This document shows, one piece after another, positions 1-9,395 of a DNA stretch of 64,000 bases (position 1 is its first letter; each line of letters begins with the position of its first letter). The notes under the pieces were generated by a model. It ran no database searches. It worked only from the letters and a program-made list of their open reading frames with translations, and was not told the DNA's origin. Source of the DNA: Corythoichthys intestinalis (lineage: Eukaryota > Chordata > Actinopteri > Syngnathiformes > Syngnathidae); the NCBI RefSeq assembly GCF_030265065.1, contig NC_080395.1, positions 379,501 through 443,500 of the forward strand. The letters run 5' to 3'. The translations under genes and the position numbers were made by a program.

Positions 1-300
1 TTACGGTGGGTGAATTATGTCCAACAAAAGGGTCACCACACTCCTTTCATTTCACAGCAGGATGATTGGGCGCTACACGATTGGACGTCTGTTACTGTCA
101 TTGGCTCTGCAAGAGTACTGTATATAGAATGTGGGCTTCAATCATTGGCCATCGTTCACAGCACTAGACGTCCAATCCATTTGCAGTGCTGCTCCTGGCC
201 TAAATCGATTGGACGTCTGTTAGTGATCAGCTCATCTCAATTCACAGCAAACGGATGACTGGACACCAAGTGATTGAACGTCAATGGCGGTGACAGAGTT
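1..300. repeat. Cluster of dispersed GGACGTCTA-type repeat units
   Basis: Several copies of a short degenerate unit lie here in both orientations. TTGGACGTCT occurs near 81 and 209, and the reverse form TAGACGTCCAATCC near 163. They are joined by fragments such as 'caattcacagca'. The same unit recurs about 35 times in the window, mostly in introns and flanks of the zinc-finger genes. No coding potential is visible. The family is not recognised. Confidence 0.6.
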
Positions 301-637
301 CCAGGTTTACTTGTCGCGCGACGAACAATCCGGTTAGGAACAAATAAGTATGCTATGAACAGTAAAGTGTCAACTGAGTATTTATTTGAATGCGATGCAT
401 GTATCACTATAACGCCAACGCGCCCTTACTATGTAGGCTATAGCTTATGGATTTGTATGGGAGAAAAAAATATTGGACGGGTTGAAACGAGAAACGTTTT
501 TTGGGGTGGAGAAGCAGTTTCACGCTTCCAATAAAAACAGTGAATGAATCAGGAAAAAATGCCACCCTTTGGTGCGAGAGTCCATTTGTGCGTCCGCTGG
601 TCAACGTCCTTGTCGCCGCTTCTCTTCTCTTCTCCTC

Positions 638-965
638 GTTTTAGCATGTTGCTAACATCCGCCATCCTTTTTTTGCAGATAACGTGCTCATATAGCCCGG
701 GGACGAACGAGTTAGTCAACGACCGAAAGCACAACGCTCACGTCTTGCGCACCGGTGGGTGAGCAAAGAAAAAAAAGCGCAGTCGGAGTTGACGAACAAT
801 CCAACTTCTCGCCTTGGTTGTTCTTTCCAAGAACGAGGTGGTCTGCGCATGCGCAGCGAGCTGGCCATCTTTGGTAGCAAATAGAAGAGACGGCGAATGC
901 GAGCTGAGCTGAGCTGAGCCGTCGCCGCACGGCGGCCATCTTGGAAAGGGCCAAGACCCTCCTAG
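638..965. promoter_or_regulatory. CpG-rich promoter-like segment with NRF1- and YY1-like motifs
   Basis: The segment holds a palindromic TGCGCATGCGCA near 845 (NRF1-like), a GAGCT microrepeat near 900-918 and GCGGCCATCTTGG near 939, which read on the minus strand is a YY1-like AAGATGGCCGC. Such motif sets mark vertebrate CpG-island promoters. No first exon of the local gene family was found beside it, so the gene it would serve is unknown; it may lie left of the window. From 965 to about 1500 there is only AT-rich sequence with nothing else recognisable. Confidence 0.4.
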
Positions 966-1395
966 TACACTTGGACAAAATTGGTCACTGATAAAAAAAT
1001 AAAATCTGATGGAGAAAATAAAGATTTAAAAAAATAATCGACAATAGCTAACATTTTAAGCATTCCAAAATGTTACCCTAAAATTCCAAAGCTTTAAAGT
1101 TCCTTTAAGAAATATTTAAAACAGTGGATAGGTAAAAATAGTTGACATAAAAAGTTAATGAACAAATATGATATAGTCCAAAAGTAATGCTAGAAGTACT
1201 TTTAAAACCATCAAGTTGATAAAGAAAATATAAAAAACATTTACACGCTTAGGTTGAATGACGGCAATAGACGTCTGACCCACTTGGAGTGAGATCACGC
1301 GATCGGTGCCGGTCCTCCGCGGGCGGCCCGAATGGATCGCAGACATCGGGAAACGAATGAAAAGAAAAAAACTACCAGTGACACGATTTAGGTCA

Positions 1396-1401
1396 TTTAT
1401 T
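1396..1401 (-). terminator. Candidate polyadenylation signal of gene A
   Basis: TTTATT on the plus strand is AATAAA on the minus strand. It lies about 105 bp downstream of the gene A stop codon, a usual distance for a 3' end. Confidence 0.5.
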
Positions 1402-1505
1402 TAGCATCTTCCTAGTCTCCTTAGGGTTACAAACTGTGGGATAAACATAGAATAAGACAACATTCGCATACTAAAAAGACCAAGGAATTCAATTTCCTGT
1501 GAAAT

Positions 1506-2362
1506 TTAATCCTCAAAATGGGTTTGCGCACTGCCGCCCTCTCCGGCGCACACGTGTTTTTCGAGTTGCTCCTTGAGCGCAAACGTGCCCGAGCACGAGT
1601 CGCAGTTAAGAGACTTGTCGCCGTCGAGACCGTGCGCGTTGAGCGTTCCTTTGACGGAGAACGTCTGGCCGCGCGCGTCGCAGGAGAAGGGCCCGTCGCC
1701 GGTGTGGACGCGGGCGTGTCCGATCAGATGGCCCTTCTGAGCGAAGCCTTCGCCGCAAAAGGAGCACTTGAAGGGTTTCTCGCCGGCGTGCGAGCGCATG
1801 TGCTGGATCAGGGCCGGGCGTACGCCGAAGCCGGCGTCGCACTCGCTGCACTTGAAGGGTTTCTCGCCCGTGTGCTTGCGGGCGTGTCGCATCAAGTTGC
1901 CTTTGAGGGAGAAGCGTTTGCCGCAGAAGGAGCACGTGAAGGGTTTCTCGCCCGTGTGCGTCCTCATGTGGTAAACCAAATGGGCCTTGCGGATGAAGCG
2001 CTTGGGACACACGGTGCAGCTGAAAGGTTTTTCTCCAGAGTGGATCATCATGTGGCGCTGCAGGTCGGACATCTTGAAAAAAGCGGAGTCGCACAAGGAA
2101 CACTTGAAGTGTTTGGCGTCGAAGCGCACGCGGTCGCCGCGGTAACCCGTGGCGCGGATTTTGACGGCCGACCGCGCGTCGTCGTCTTCTTCGCGCTTCG
2201 TTGCCGCGGGGGCCGGGTCCTTGCCGTCGTCCGGCGCCTCTTCCTCTTCTTCCGGCGGGGGGGCGCCCCACGCTCGCTCGTCTCGGTCCGGCCGGGGCTC
2301 GTCCGGGTCCTCGCCGGGGCTCCGCTCCTCCCGCTCGGAGGGAACGTCCTCTTGACCGACGT
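1506..2362 (-). CDS. Zinc-finger gene A, main (finger) exon
   Basis: This is the 3' coding exon of a C2H2 zinc-finger protein of about 345 residues, presumably a nuclear DNA-binding regulator. The acceptor (cag before ACGTCGG at 2362) is in phase 1 and fits the exon at 3148-3328. A proline- and glutamate-rich acidic leader of about 75 residues is followed by five good fingers, then a sixth that has lost a Cys and a His, then a terminal Cys2-His-Cys finger (EKHVC). Recognition residues at helix positions -1/3/6 of the good fingers read K/D/R, R/H/Y, L/N/R, V/A/Q and Q/H/G. Unlike the other genes it lacks the SDSDD motif and its psi-K-x-E sites, and it is much richer in G and C. It may be the most diverged member. 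The stop codon is included at 1506-1508. Confidence 0.9.
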
Positions 2363-3147
2363 CTGCGAGAACACGAGACGACAAGTACCTTTAAGCAAAG
2401 TGGGAGGATTAAATGGGGCTACTAAAAGGCGCCTGGAGATACAGGATATGAAAATGGGGAAAGATACTGTGGGCGCTACACATTTAAAGTTGCACCTTGC
2501 AACTAGTGACCAGTCAAAATGGATTGGACGTCTAACGTCATTAAGTAGCACAGAAAAATGAGCAATCACAGCCTTTCATTCTAGTTGAAATGAATTGGAC
2601 GTCTATCCATGTCAATCGTATGCAATGAGCTGAGCTCACAAGAGTTACTTGGGGCTGTAACCAATGTCTATTTCACTTTCATTCATGTAGTTTTTTTGAT
2701 GAAGTATGCATTTCTAAATGGTGTTATACTTGTATAGCGCTTTTCTACCTCTCAAGGTACTCAAAGCGCTTTACACTACATTGCCATCTACCTACTGGTG
2801 ACACAGCACCAGGAGCAATGCGGGGTTCAGTATCTTGCTCAAGGATACTTAGGCGAGTTCATCAGGGTGGAGAATCTAACCCACAACCTCTGGGTTGGGG
2901 GACAACTACAACACCACTGAGCCACGCCATCCCCAAATGTGTGATGATAAAAAACTGAATCGTGACCATTGTTGAATACAATAATTCTAGTATAAGAGTG
3001 TTATTATTGACAAATAAATAAATAGTAGTTTGGCTTTGCGTGATTTTGTTTGAAGCGTCAGCCTCTCCTCATCCATATCGGACGTCCACCGGCGTCAATG
3101 GCAGAACAGTGACACATATGCCATTCTTAGCTTGCTAACCAACTAAC
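2363..3147. other. Gene A intron with repeats
   Basis: This intron is bounded by GTTAGT and an AG acceptor on the minus strand. It holds two dispersed GGACGTCT units (near 2521 and 2593) and a common fish interspersed repeat at 2715-2935. Nothing else was recognised. Confidence 0.7.
2715..2935. repeat. Common fish interspersed repeat (SINE or LINE tail)
   Basis: The stretch begins with 'cttgtatagcgcttttctac', continues through 'caaagcgctttacact' and ends near 'ccactgagccac'. This layout is typical of an abundant teleost repeat whose head resembles LINE 3' tails. The exact family cannot be named without a library search. Confidence 0.55.
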
Positions 3148-3328
3148 CTGCTGTGCTCGAGTCCATGAGGGCGTCCAGCAGTTGCCGCTGTCGCAGATTT
3201 TCCTCTTTTGTTCGAGAAAGTTCATCCTCGTACTCTGTTATGGTTCTCTCCAACACCTCAAAGATTTCCTCTACGGCCGCGCTCAGCCGCTGGTTCACCA
3301 GCGCCCTCAACATTTTCACTTTGCACAT
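3148..3328 (-). CDS. Zinc-finger gene A, first coding exon
   Basis: The exon runs from an ATG at 3328 to a GTTAGT donor after base 3148. It encodes about 60 residues (MCKVKMLRALVNQ...) with a predicted coiled-coil or leucine-rich helix around VEEIFEVLERTI, then a charged EYEDELSRTKEEN stretch and RQRQLLDAL. This is the long form of the first exon seen in many fish zinc-finger genes. An in-frame ATG 69 bp upstream (3397) is also possible, but the MCKVKM start matches the usual family form. It ends in phase 1, matching the finger exon 785 bp downstream. It is probably a dimerisation or partner-binding region; that is inference. Confidence 0.85.
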
Positions 3329-3427
3329 TTTCACAATGATATCACACGAAGAGTGAGAAGAAGACTTTTGCACTCGCGGCCACTTAACGCTTAGCATCCG
3401 CCGCTCAAGTCTTTGTTTGCAGCTAAA

Positions 3428-3452
3428 GGCTAGCTAGCTAGCTAGCTAGCCA
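3428..3452. repeat. Short GCTA tandem repeat in the gene A 5' region
   Basis: About six GCTA units lie roughly 100 bp upstream of the gene A start codon, inside its likely 5' untranslated region or promoter. Confidence 0.8.
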
Positions 3453-5061
3453 GCCGGTGGAAAGCCTTCAAATACGAGGCCGCGCTTAGCTCGGAAGTGA
3501 GGAGGCTCTCAGACTGGAGGGAATAGCAAACCAAAAACGTAAGAGGCACTAGTAACGATGTACGGAGGGGGAAATGAGCGACTTTCCCCAAGAGAGTCTG
3601 GCTGCAGCCCTCCTCTCACTTTCGCGGCCAAGTTAGCTCAGCAGCTTTTGGCTCATCGGCGGCTTCTTCTTCTTCGTCGTCGATTTGGAGACGCGTTTAT
3701 GCATCTTTGCTGACTTCCAGCGGTCATTTGATGTTATGGCGAGAGGACCTGCAGTGACAGTACACAATTATTAGGTCGCTTAAGAGAGACATTATTTACA
3801 ATTTAGGGTGCAATCATAGAATTTAGGAAGTTATGATTAGTATCGGAACTTCCTAAATTCTGGGGCATTTTGGGGCAGCTGCTTTTTCTAATTCATCCAG
3901 CCCTTTCCTTGCTCCATTTCATAAAACTGATTAATAGCATTTATATCCAATTCGTCTGGACTGGAGAAATCCACGCCAGTGTACCAGGAAAGCAGATTTG
4001 GTGAATAGCCACAACAGACGAGGGAGGGGTGAATGCTAATGATTTTGAGGTGATGAATGGTTTCTTGAAATTCGATTTGTTAGGAGGCAGGGGAGTCCTT
4101 TTGGTCTGTTGTTCCGAGTACTTTTTGCGACTTTAACAACAGCTCGGTGCCAATTGAATTGTCAGGTTTTCATCAACAATTGATTTTCAAACATCATTTG
4201 AGAACGCTCCGGTATGGAATCAACGTTATATTCAATGAAATAGGAAATCAATGGAAGTCAGGAGAGATTTGTTATTTTCTTGACAAAAAAAAATGACCAC
4301 AATAAGGTAAGTTTTGTATGACGTTAAATGTTCTAATAATCAGTGTAAAAGAATGATTTGAGCCATTTCATTCCCCTTGATTTGGATAGTCAGAGAAGAC
4401 ATTCTGTATTCTAACATCTCCCCTGGATTAAGACAGCTCCACGTACAAAATGTTGATTTGGGCCATGTTTCGTGTATGAACAAGGTTATTAGGCTGCTTT
4501 TAAGTCAGGAATTGACCCTCGTGAAAACAAGCGGCTTGGAAAATGAATGAATTGTTCCTTGGTCCAATAAGAAGATATTAACGTCTTAGATGGACAATAA
4601 ACAGTTCAGAGCAAGGTATCTTTCATTTCCAATCCCACCCAAGTGTAAAGAAACATAATTTATAATACTAAATGCTATTCCTACCGATGAATTTTGAGAC
4701 TCTCAATTTTATTTTGAGACAAACGGTTGTGTGTGTGTGTATTTTTTTTTTTAAGGTCTTGAACATTTGATTTTTCATTGTGACTGGCTACTTTTCTGGA
4801 AGGATATGCCTTATGTCCAAACAAATTGAACTGTCAACGTGGACAGTGGAGTCAGGAGTTTCTGGAGAGGGTAACAACTTAATGTGTTCTTAATGTCATA
4901 TTGTTACTTGGAAAATTTGAGTTTATATTGAGTCTCTTCTGTGGTATAGATCTCTGAAGTTGGCCGCTAGTAAAAAAAAAAAAACTCACCCTAGTTTCAG
5001 TATTTGAAACAGTTATTATTACTTTATGAAGCCCTGGAAGGGGGGGGGGGGGGGGCTTATA
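3453..5061. other. Intergenic stretch between gene A and the first THAP element
   Basis: The first 200 bases are moderately CpG-rich and probably belong to the gene A promoter. The remainder is AT-rich sequence with no gene. It ends in a pure G run of about 17 bases (near 5040-5055) directly beside the THAP element. Confidence 0.5.
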
Positions 5062-6456
5062 GACCCCACTCACATGACTCACATGACATCACAACCACGC
5101 CTCCGCGCCATATTGTCCGTCAGCTCGTTGTGTTTACGCATTACCGCTACGTAAATTCCTCCTATTATGGCATGTTTTTCTGCTCGTTAACATTAATAAT
5201 CAGAACGGTGAAGGCGTGTGCGGCGGTTGGTTGCAGTAACAGAGAAAAGATAGACAGAGAGACTTGAAGTTCTACCGTATTCCGAGAGACCCGGAGAGGA
5301 GAGCGAGATGGACTGCTGCAATTCGACGAGAAAACTGGGCACCAAACGATCACCACAGATTATGTAGTAGTCATTTTATATCTGGTAAGATGCATTTAAT
5401 ATAGATTTAGAGGGTTTTGGGCTGACAAGCTGACAAGATCATTGCGAGGCTAATCGGCGACAACATACCGTTTCAAATTCAAGATGCTTATTTCTTCCAC
5501 CGTCATTATTTTTTGAATAACATTTAGCTGGTAACAAGTGAAAGAAGCTGGCCTCGTCTACGGATCATCAGTTAAACAGGGATGTCCAAACTTTTTGCAA
5601 AGGGGGCCAGATTTGGTGTGGTAAAAATGTGGGGGGCTACCTTGGCTGATTTACGTAGAACAACATATTTAAAAAAAATTTAGCAAGCCCTTCTGTGTGT
5701 CACATTTGCTTTATTATTATTATATTAACTTCATAATTTCAACAATCTCGCCTTTGTGGCGTTCTCTTTCGACACTCGGGCTCTTGCGAAATACTGCTGC
5801 TGTGAAATTAAACTAGCTTCAAGTTGCTATAATTTCTCGTTGCGTATCTTCCTTGTAATGTTGTACATGTCAGCGTGTCTTGTTGGGTAAAATCGCGTCA
5901 CATCGAACTCTTTGAAAACAGCGACTGTCTCTTAGCAAATGAGGCAGACACAGTTGTTGCGTATTTTATTGAAGAAATAGTCCAATATCCACCGATCCTT
6001 GAAGCGTCAGCCATCGCAGTCAACTTTTTTTTTATTGATTGTCGCCATTTTAGAAAATTGGAAGTAAAGGGTCACACGGGGTAATGTTGCTTAGAGTGCT
6101 GCTCTTAAAGTTTTTCAAACTTTCGTGTGAATAGGCTGAGTTTCTGTGGACAAGATAGTTGTAGATATCAGGGTAGAAAATGTCGGGCAGAGACGGTGAA
6201 GACAGCGGGTCGAAAAATATCGATGTAGGCGTCAAATATGGATCTGGCGAATAGATCGACCGAAGCTTTTCCACATAACGCCTTTTATGCAACACATCCA
6301 ATGAGTTTACAGCGTCTGAAAGCACCGGGGCTTCCATGAATTGCACTATAAATTGCATGATAAATTGAGACCATTGAGAATACGGACATACAATGACGGA
6401 CAATGTGGCGGCACAATACAGCGACACGTCATTGTGTGACGTTGGTGAATGGGGTC
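5062..6456. mobile_element. Non-autonomous THAP/SWIM-type DNA transposon, copy 1
   Basis: The ends are inverted GACCCCACTCACATGA-like repeats, flanked by TATA on the left and TATT on the right, so the target duplication is probably 4 bp. Near the left end, on plus, lies a THAP exon relic starting MVKACAAVGC at 5210; its frame is shifted after about 15 residues. On minus at 6110-6440 lies the first exon of a second gene (DAVNSLDVLHKRRYVEKL, NYLVHRNSAYSHESLKNF), whose product resembles fish SWIM/YqaJ proteins. The middle holds other repeat debris from about 5578, including a GTCCAAACTTTTTGCAAAG segment typical of fish hAT relics. The two-gene layout recalls the ISL2EU superfamily; that assignment is tentative. 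Confidence 0.75.
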
Positions 6457-7039
6457 TATTATACTGGTGGTGTAGGGTGGCCAAAATATTTACAGCCTTT
6501 TTGTTAATTTTGGGGTATTCCCAAAATATTTTTGCTTGACCAACATTTTCCACCAGAATAGCGTCAGCGCTAATTCATTTTGACTGGGTGGGCGTGGGCG
6601 TGAGTGAACAAGCTTAAAATGAATTGGTCGTCCGTCCTCTTTGGTGGCAGGCAACGTGTTAAGAAAGGCTTATTTTGAATCTTGCAATGATATGGTGCTG
6701 CTGTTTTTATTGACAGAAGCGTTGCCGTGAAATGTTCTTCCAGTCTAGGAAGACAAAGGTTTTGGACAGATTGTCCCAAACATTGCAAAAAGTTATTTTT
6801 TCATTTAGAAACACCATGTGTTTCTCGCCATATTGTGAGATCATTGTTTTCGTGAGCCTTGTATCACAAATCGTACCCAGAAAGTCCCACCACTAATAGT
6901 CAGTGTCTTGAGTATTTCACTGTCGTGTTCTTTTCACAAATGCGGCAAACGATAGGCAAAATTATCATTCAGATAAAAAGTTTTATGTAAGAATTTTTTT
7001 TAAAAAATCACCGGCTTTAAAAGGGCTTTCTTCATGGGG
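6457..7039. other. Intergenic stretch upstream of gene B
   Basis: No gene is visible. A diverged dispersed-repeat unit (ATTGGTCGTCC) lies near 6612. The rest is AT-rich and unrecognised. Confidence 0.5.
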
Positions 7040-7223
7040 CTCTTGCGACGCAAGATGGCCGCCGCTTATTTCCGCCGCTGACTTGTCTCTAGACATCTAG
7101 CCTTAAGTGGGGCACTTCCGCATACGGGCTCCAACGCCATTTCGAAAAACGGCACAAGTTTCCAAACTGCGCGTGCGCCGAAGCTGCAAAGAATTAGCTT
7201 GGTTTAGCTTGTCGCTAACAAAG
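7040..7223 (+). promoter_or_regulatory. Likely gene B promoter and 5' leader
   Basis: A YY1-like CAAGATGGCCGCC lies at about 7049, roughly 175 bp before the gene B start codon, within a short CpG-richer segment. TTTAGCTTGTCGCTAACAAAG directly before the ATG resembles the leader upstream of gene G's first-exon relic near 57.4 kb. Confidence 0.5.
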
Positions 7224-7287
7224 ATGTGGGCGAAAAGTGGGAAAGGAGAAGAATGCGATTCCGAACATCGTCGAGGCGCTGAAACAG
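7224..7287 (+). CDS. Zinc-finger gene B, candidate first coding exon
   Basis: A 64-base exon encodes MWAKSGKGEECDSEHRRGAET and ends at a GTTTGC donor in phase 1, as needed by the finger exon at 14580. Length, the acidic ECDSE core and the leader sequence match the short first exons of genes C, D and E. The joining intron would be about 7.3 kb and is packed with transposons. The distance and short length leave some doubt; a transcript would settle it. Confidence 0.6.
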
Positions 7288-8234
7288 GTTTGCTCACACT
7301 TTTTTAATTTTTTTACTCAAGTGGACATCGATAGGCGTACGATCCGTTTTGGTCAGAAAGAAATGTCTACGATATCTTCAAATGATCTTTAAAGCTCGCC
7401 TTTGAATCGATATCAGCGAGGCGCTGGGCCGTTCCTGGTACACTAAACAACAAGTTTGCTAGTGCCCTCAAACAATAGCTATATTCACCACAAATACTTT
7501 AACACTCACACTGTACTTCTTCCTCCACTGGTAGTTTGTGTGTGGGAAGTGTTATCTTTTAATAAAACATCAAAATAGAGACGTGGATTCCAGCTTAAAC
7601 GTTTAATCAACGTGGTTGCTGTGCTCTGTGCAGCAATCTTGTAACAGCTCTCTCAACAACAACAACAACAACAACTTTTTCTCCTTCTGCATTATATTTT
7701 CTTAACAAGTACAGACCCCTAGTGGTGGAACGGTATGACTGTATATCAACACATCCTCCTTTCTTCAGATAGAATGTAACATTGCACGTCCAATACAAAA
7801 TGATTGACCACAAGCAGAATACCTACTACAACAAAATATAAATTTCAGTATACACCCTAACCATAGACTTCATAACTATATTGACGGGACAGGGGGCGCG
7901 GGGCCGATGAATAGGGGGCCCGCATTGTCGGCGTGGCCGTCAAAGCGGATCGAGTGGAATCGCAGACAAAGAGCTTTTTTTGTTGAAGATTCTTGTGAAT
8001 AAATGCTTAAAACCCCAAATTCTTTATAGATATGAATGTAAAACAGTCTCAATTCTTTGTAAAAACGGCAAAAAAAACAGGCAGTTAGCATTTATTTTAC
8101 GTAAATATGTTGAATAATAGTGCTAGTCTGTTAGACAGTGTGGCGGCAGCCATACAACAAAGAGCTTTTTACGTTGAAAATTCTCGTGAAAAAACGAAAC
8201 ATATAATAATGACCTTAAATCCTCGAACAAATCA

Positions 8235-9395
8235 CTCCTGAGACAATCCTTCCTTGTCTTGATAAAAAATCAGTCAGGAAGCTTCAGCTAGTACAGAACG
8301 CTGCAGCCAGAGTCCTCACAAATGCAAGGAAACTGGAGCACATTACACCGGTTTTGAAATGATTACACTGGCTTCCAGTGAGTCAAAGGATAGACTATAA
8401 AATACTACAAAGCACTTAATGGCCTTAGACCAAAATACATGCTTGATTTGTTAGATTCCTATGAAACATCTAGATCCCTAAGGTTGTCTGGAACCGGTCT
8501 CCTGTATATTCCAAGAACAAGAACCAAGCAGGGTGAGGCAGCATCCAGTCACCTCTGGAACAAGTTACCTGAAGGTCTGAAATATGCTCGTACTGTTAGC
8601 TCCTTTAAATCAGGGCTAAAACACTGCATATCCATAACTGTCCATATATGTCAATCTATTCGGTTCTATTCCTCTTGTGCTTATCTCCACTGCTGATTTC
8701 AATTATTAGCAGTAGTAGTAGTATTTGTTTTATTTTGTATTTATTTTTTGATTCTATTCGTGATTAAATGTGATTTTTATGTATAACTTTATTCCTGTTT
8801 CGATTGTTTTTACGAACTATTGATTTCATGTGATTTTTATGTGATGTAAAGCACTTTGAATTGCCTTGTGTTTTGCCTGGCACAGCCAGACTGTTCTCCC
8901 TGTGTTTTTCAAACACTGTGTGAATAGTCTGGGACCCAGCCCATTAACGGCCTCTCGAGCAAGCTCAAAATCAACAGTCCAATCAGATTTGTTTATTTGT
9001 TTACTCGTCCGTGTCGGAAGTCGTCCCGCAACAACACAGATGGCGAACAGGAGAGCCGAGAATATGTTCCAATCCACGTTAAAATCAGTTTTAAATGACC
9101 AAAAACACATCGACACAAGTCATTGACAACAGTCTGTCTCGCGCTAGCCATGTTGAATAAACGTTTACTTCCGCCCGCAAGTCCCCCGTCGCTTTACGAA
9201 CGTCACGTTCGCTCGTCGCTGATTGGTCCACTCCGCTGTCTGTTTGCTGTGGCTTGCTCCGCCCTGGAAATTGTATCCGCTGAACGGTGGCAGGACTCCA
9301 TAGCTGGAACAGCGGTGAGTCTGGTGTACCAGGCTACCTTGTGTTGAATTGTGCTATATAAATAGATTTCCCTTGCCTTGTATGCGGTGAAGCTT
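8235..9395 (+). mobile_element. LINE 3' fragment (L2/Rex1-like), interrupted by a MITE
   Basis: The plus strand reads as the C-terminal end of the same LINE type as the 31.3-33.0 kb copy: VRKLQLVQNAAARVLTNARK, then LHWLPVSQRIDYKILQ, then a 3' tail with 'tgtaaagcactttgaattgc' and '(ttgcc)n'. The coding frame has in-frame stops and the 5' part is missing. A 464-bp hAT-type insert splits the tail at 8873. It is a dead 5'-truncated copy. Confidence 0.8.
8873..9336. mobile_element. hAT-type MITE inserted in the LINE tail
   Basis: The ends TTGCCTGGCACAGCCAGACT and, in reverse, TAGCCTGGTACACCAGACT are inverted repeats. The LINE bases CCTTGTGTT flank both sides (8864-8872 and 9337-9345), giving an 8-9 bp target duplication as expected for hAT. 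Removing the insert restores the LINE tail. No transposase is encoded. Confidence 0.85.

Noticed and set aside
712-978. Minus-strand open frame starting near an AAGATGGCCGC site
   Set aside because: The ATG belongs to a YY1-like promoter word and the product matches nothing in the family; kept only as a promoter-like segment.
1518-2561. A 347-codon open frame on the plus strand opposite gene A
   Set aside because: It is antisense to the GC-rich finger exon and shows only the mirror of the finger repeats; no domain, splice logic or codon pattern supports it.
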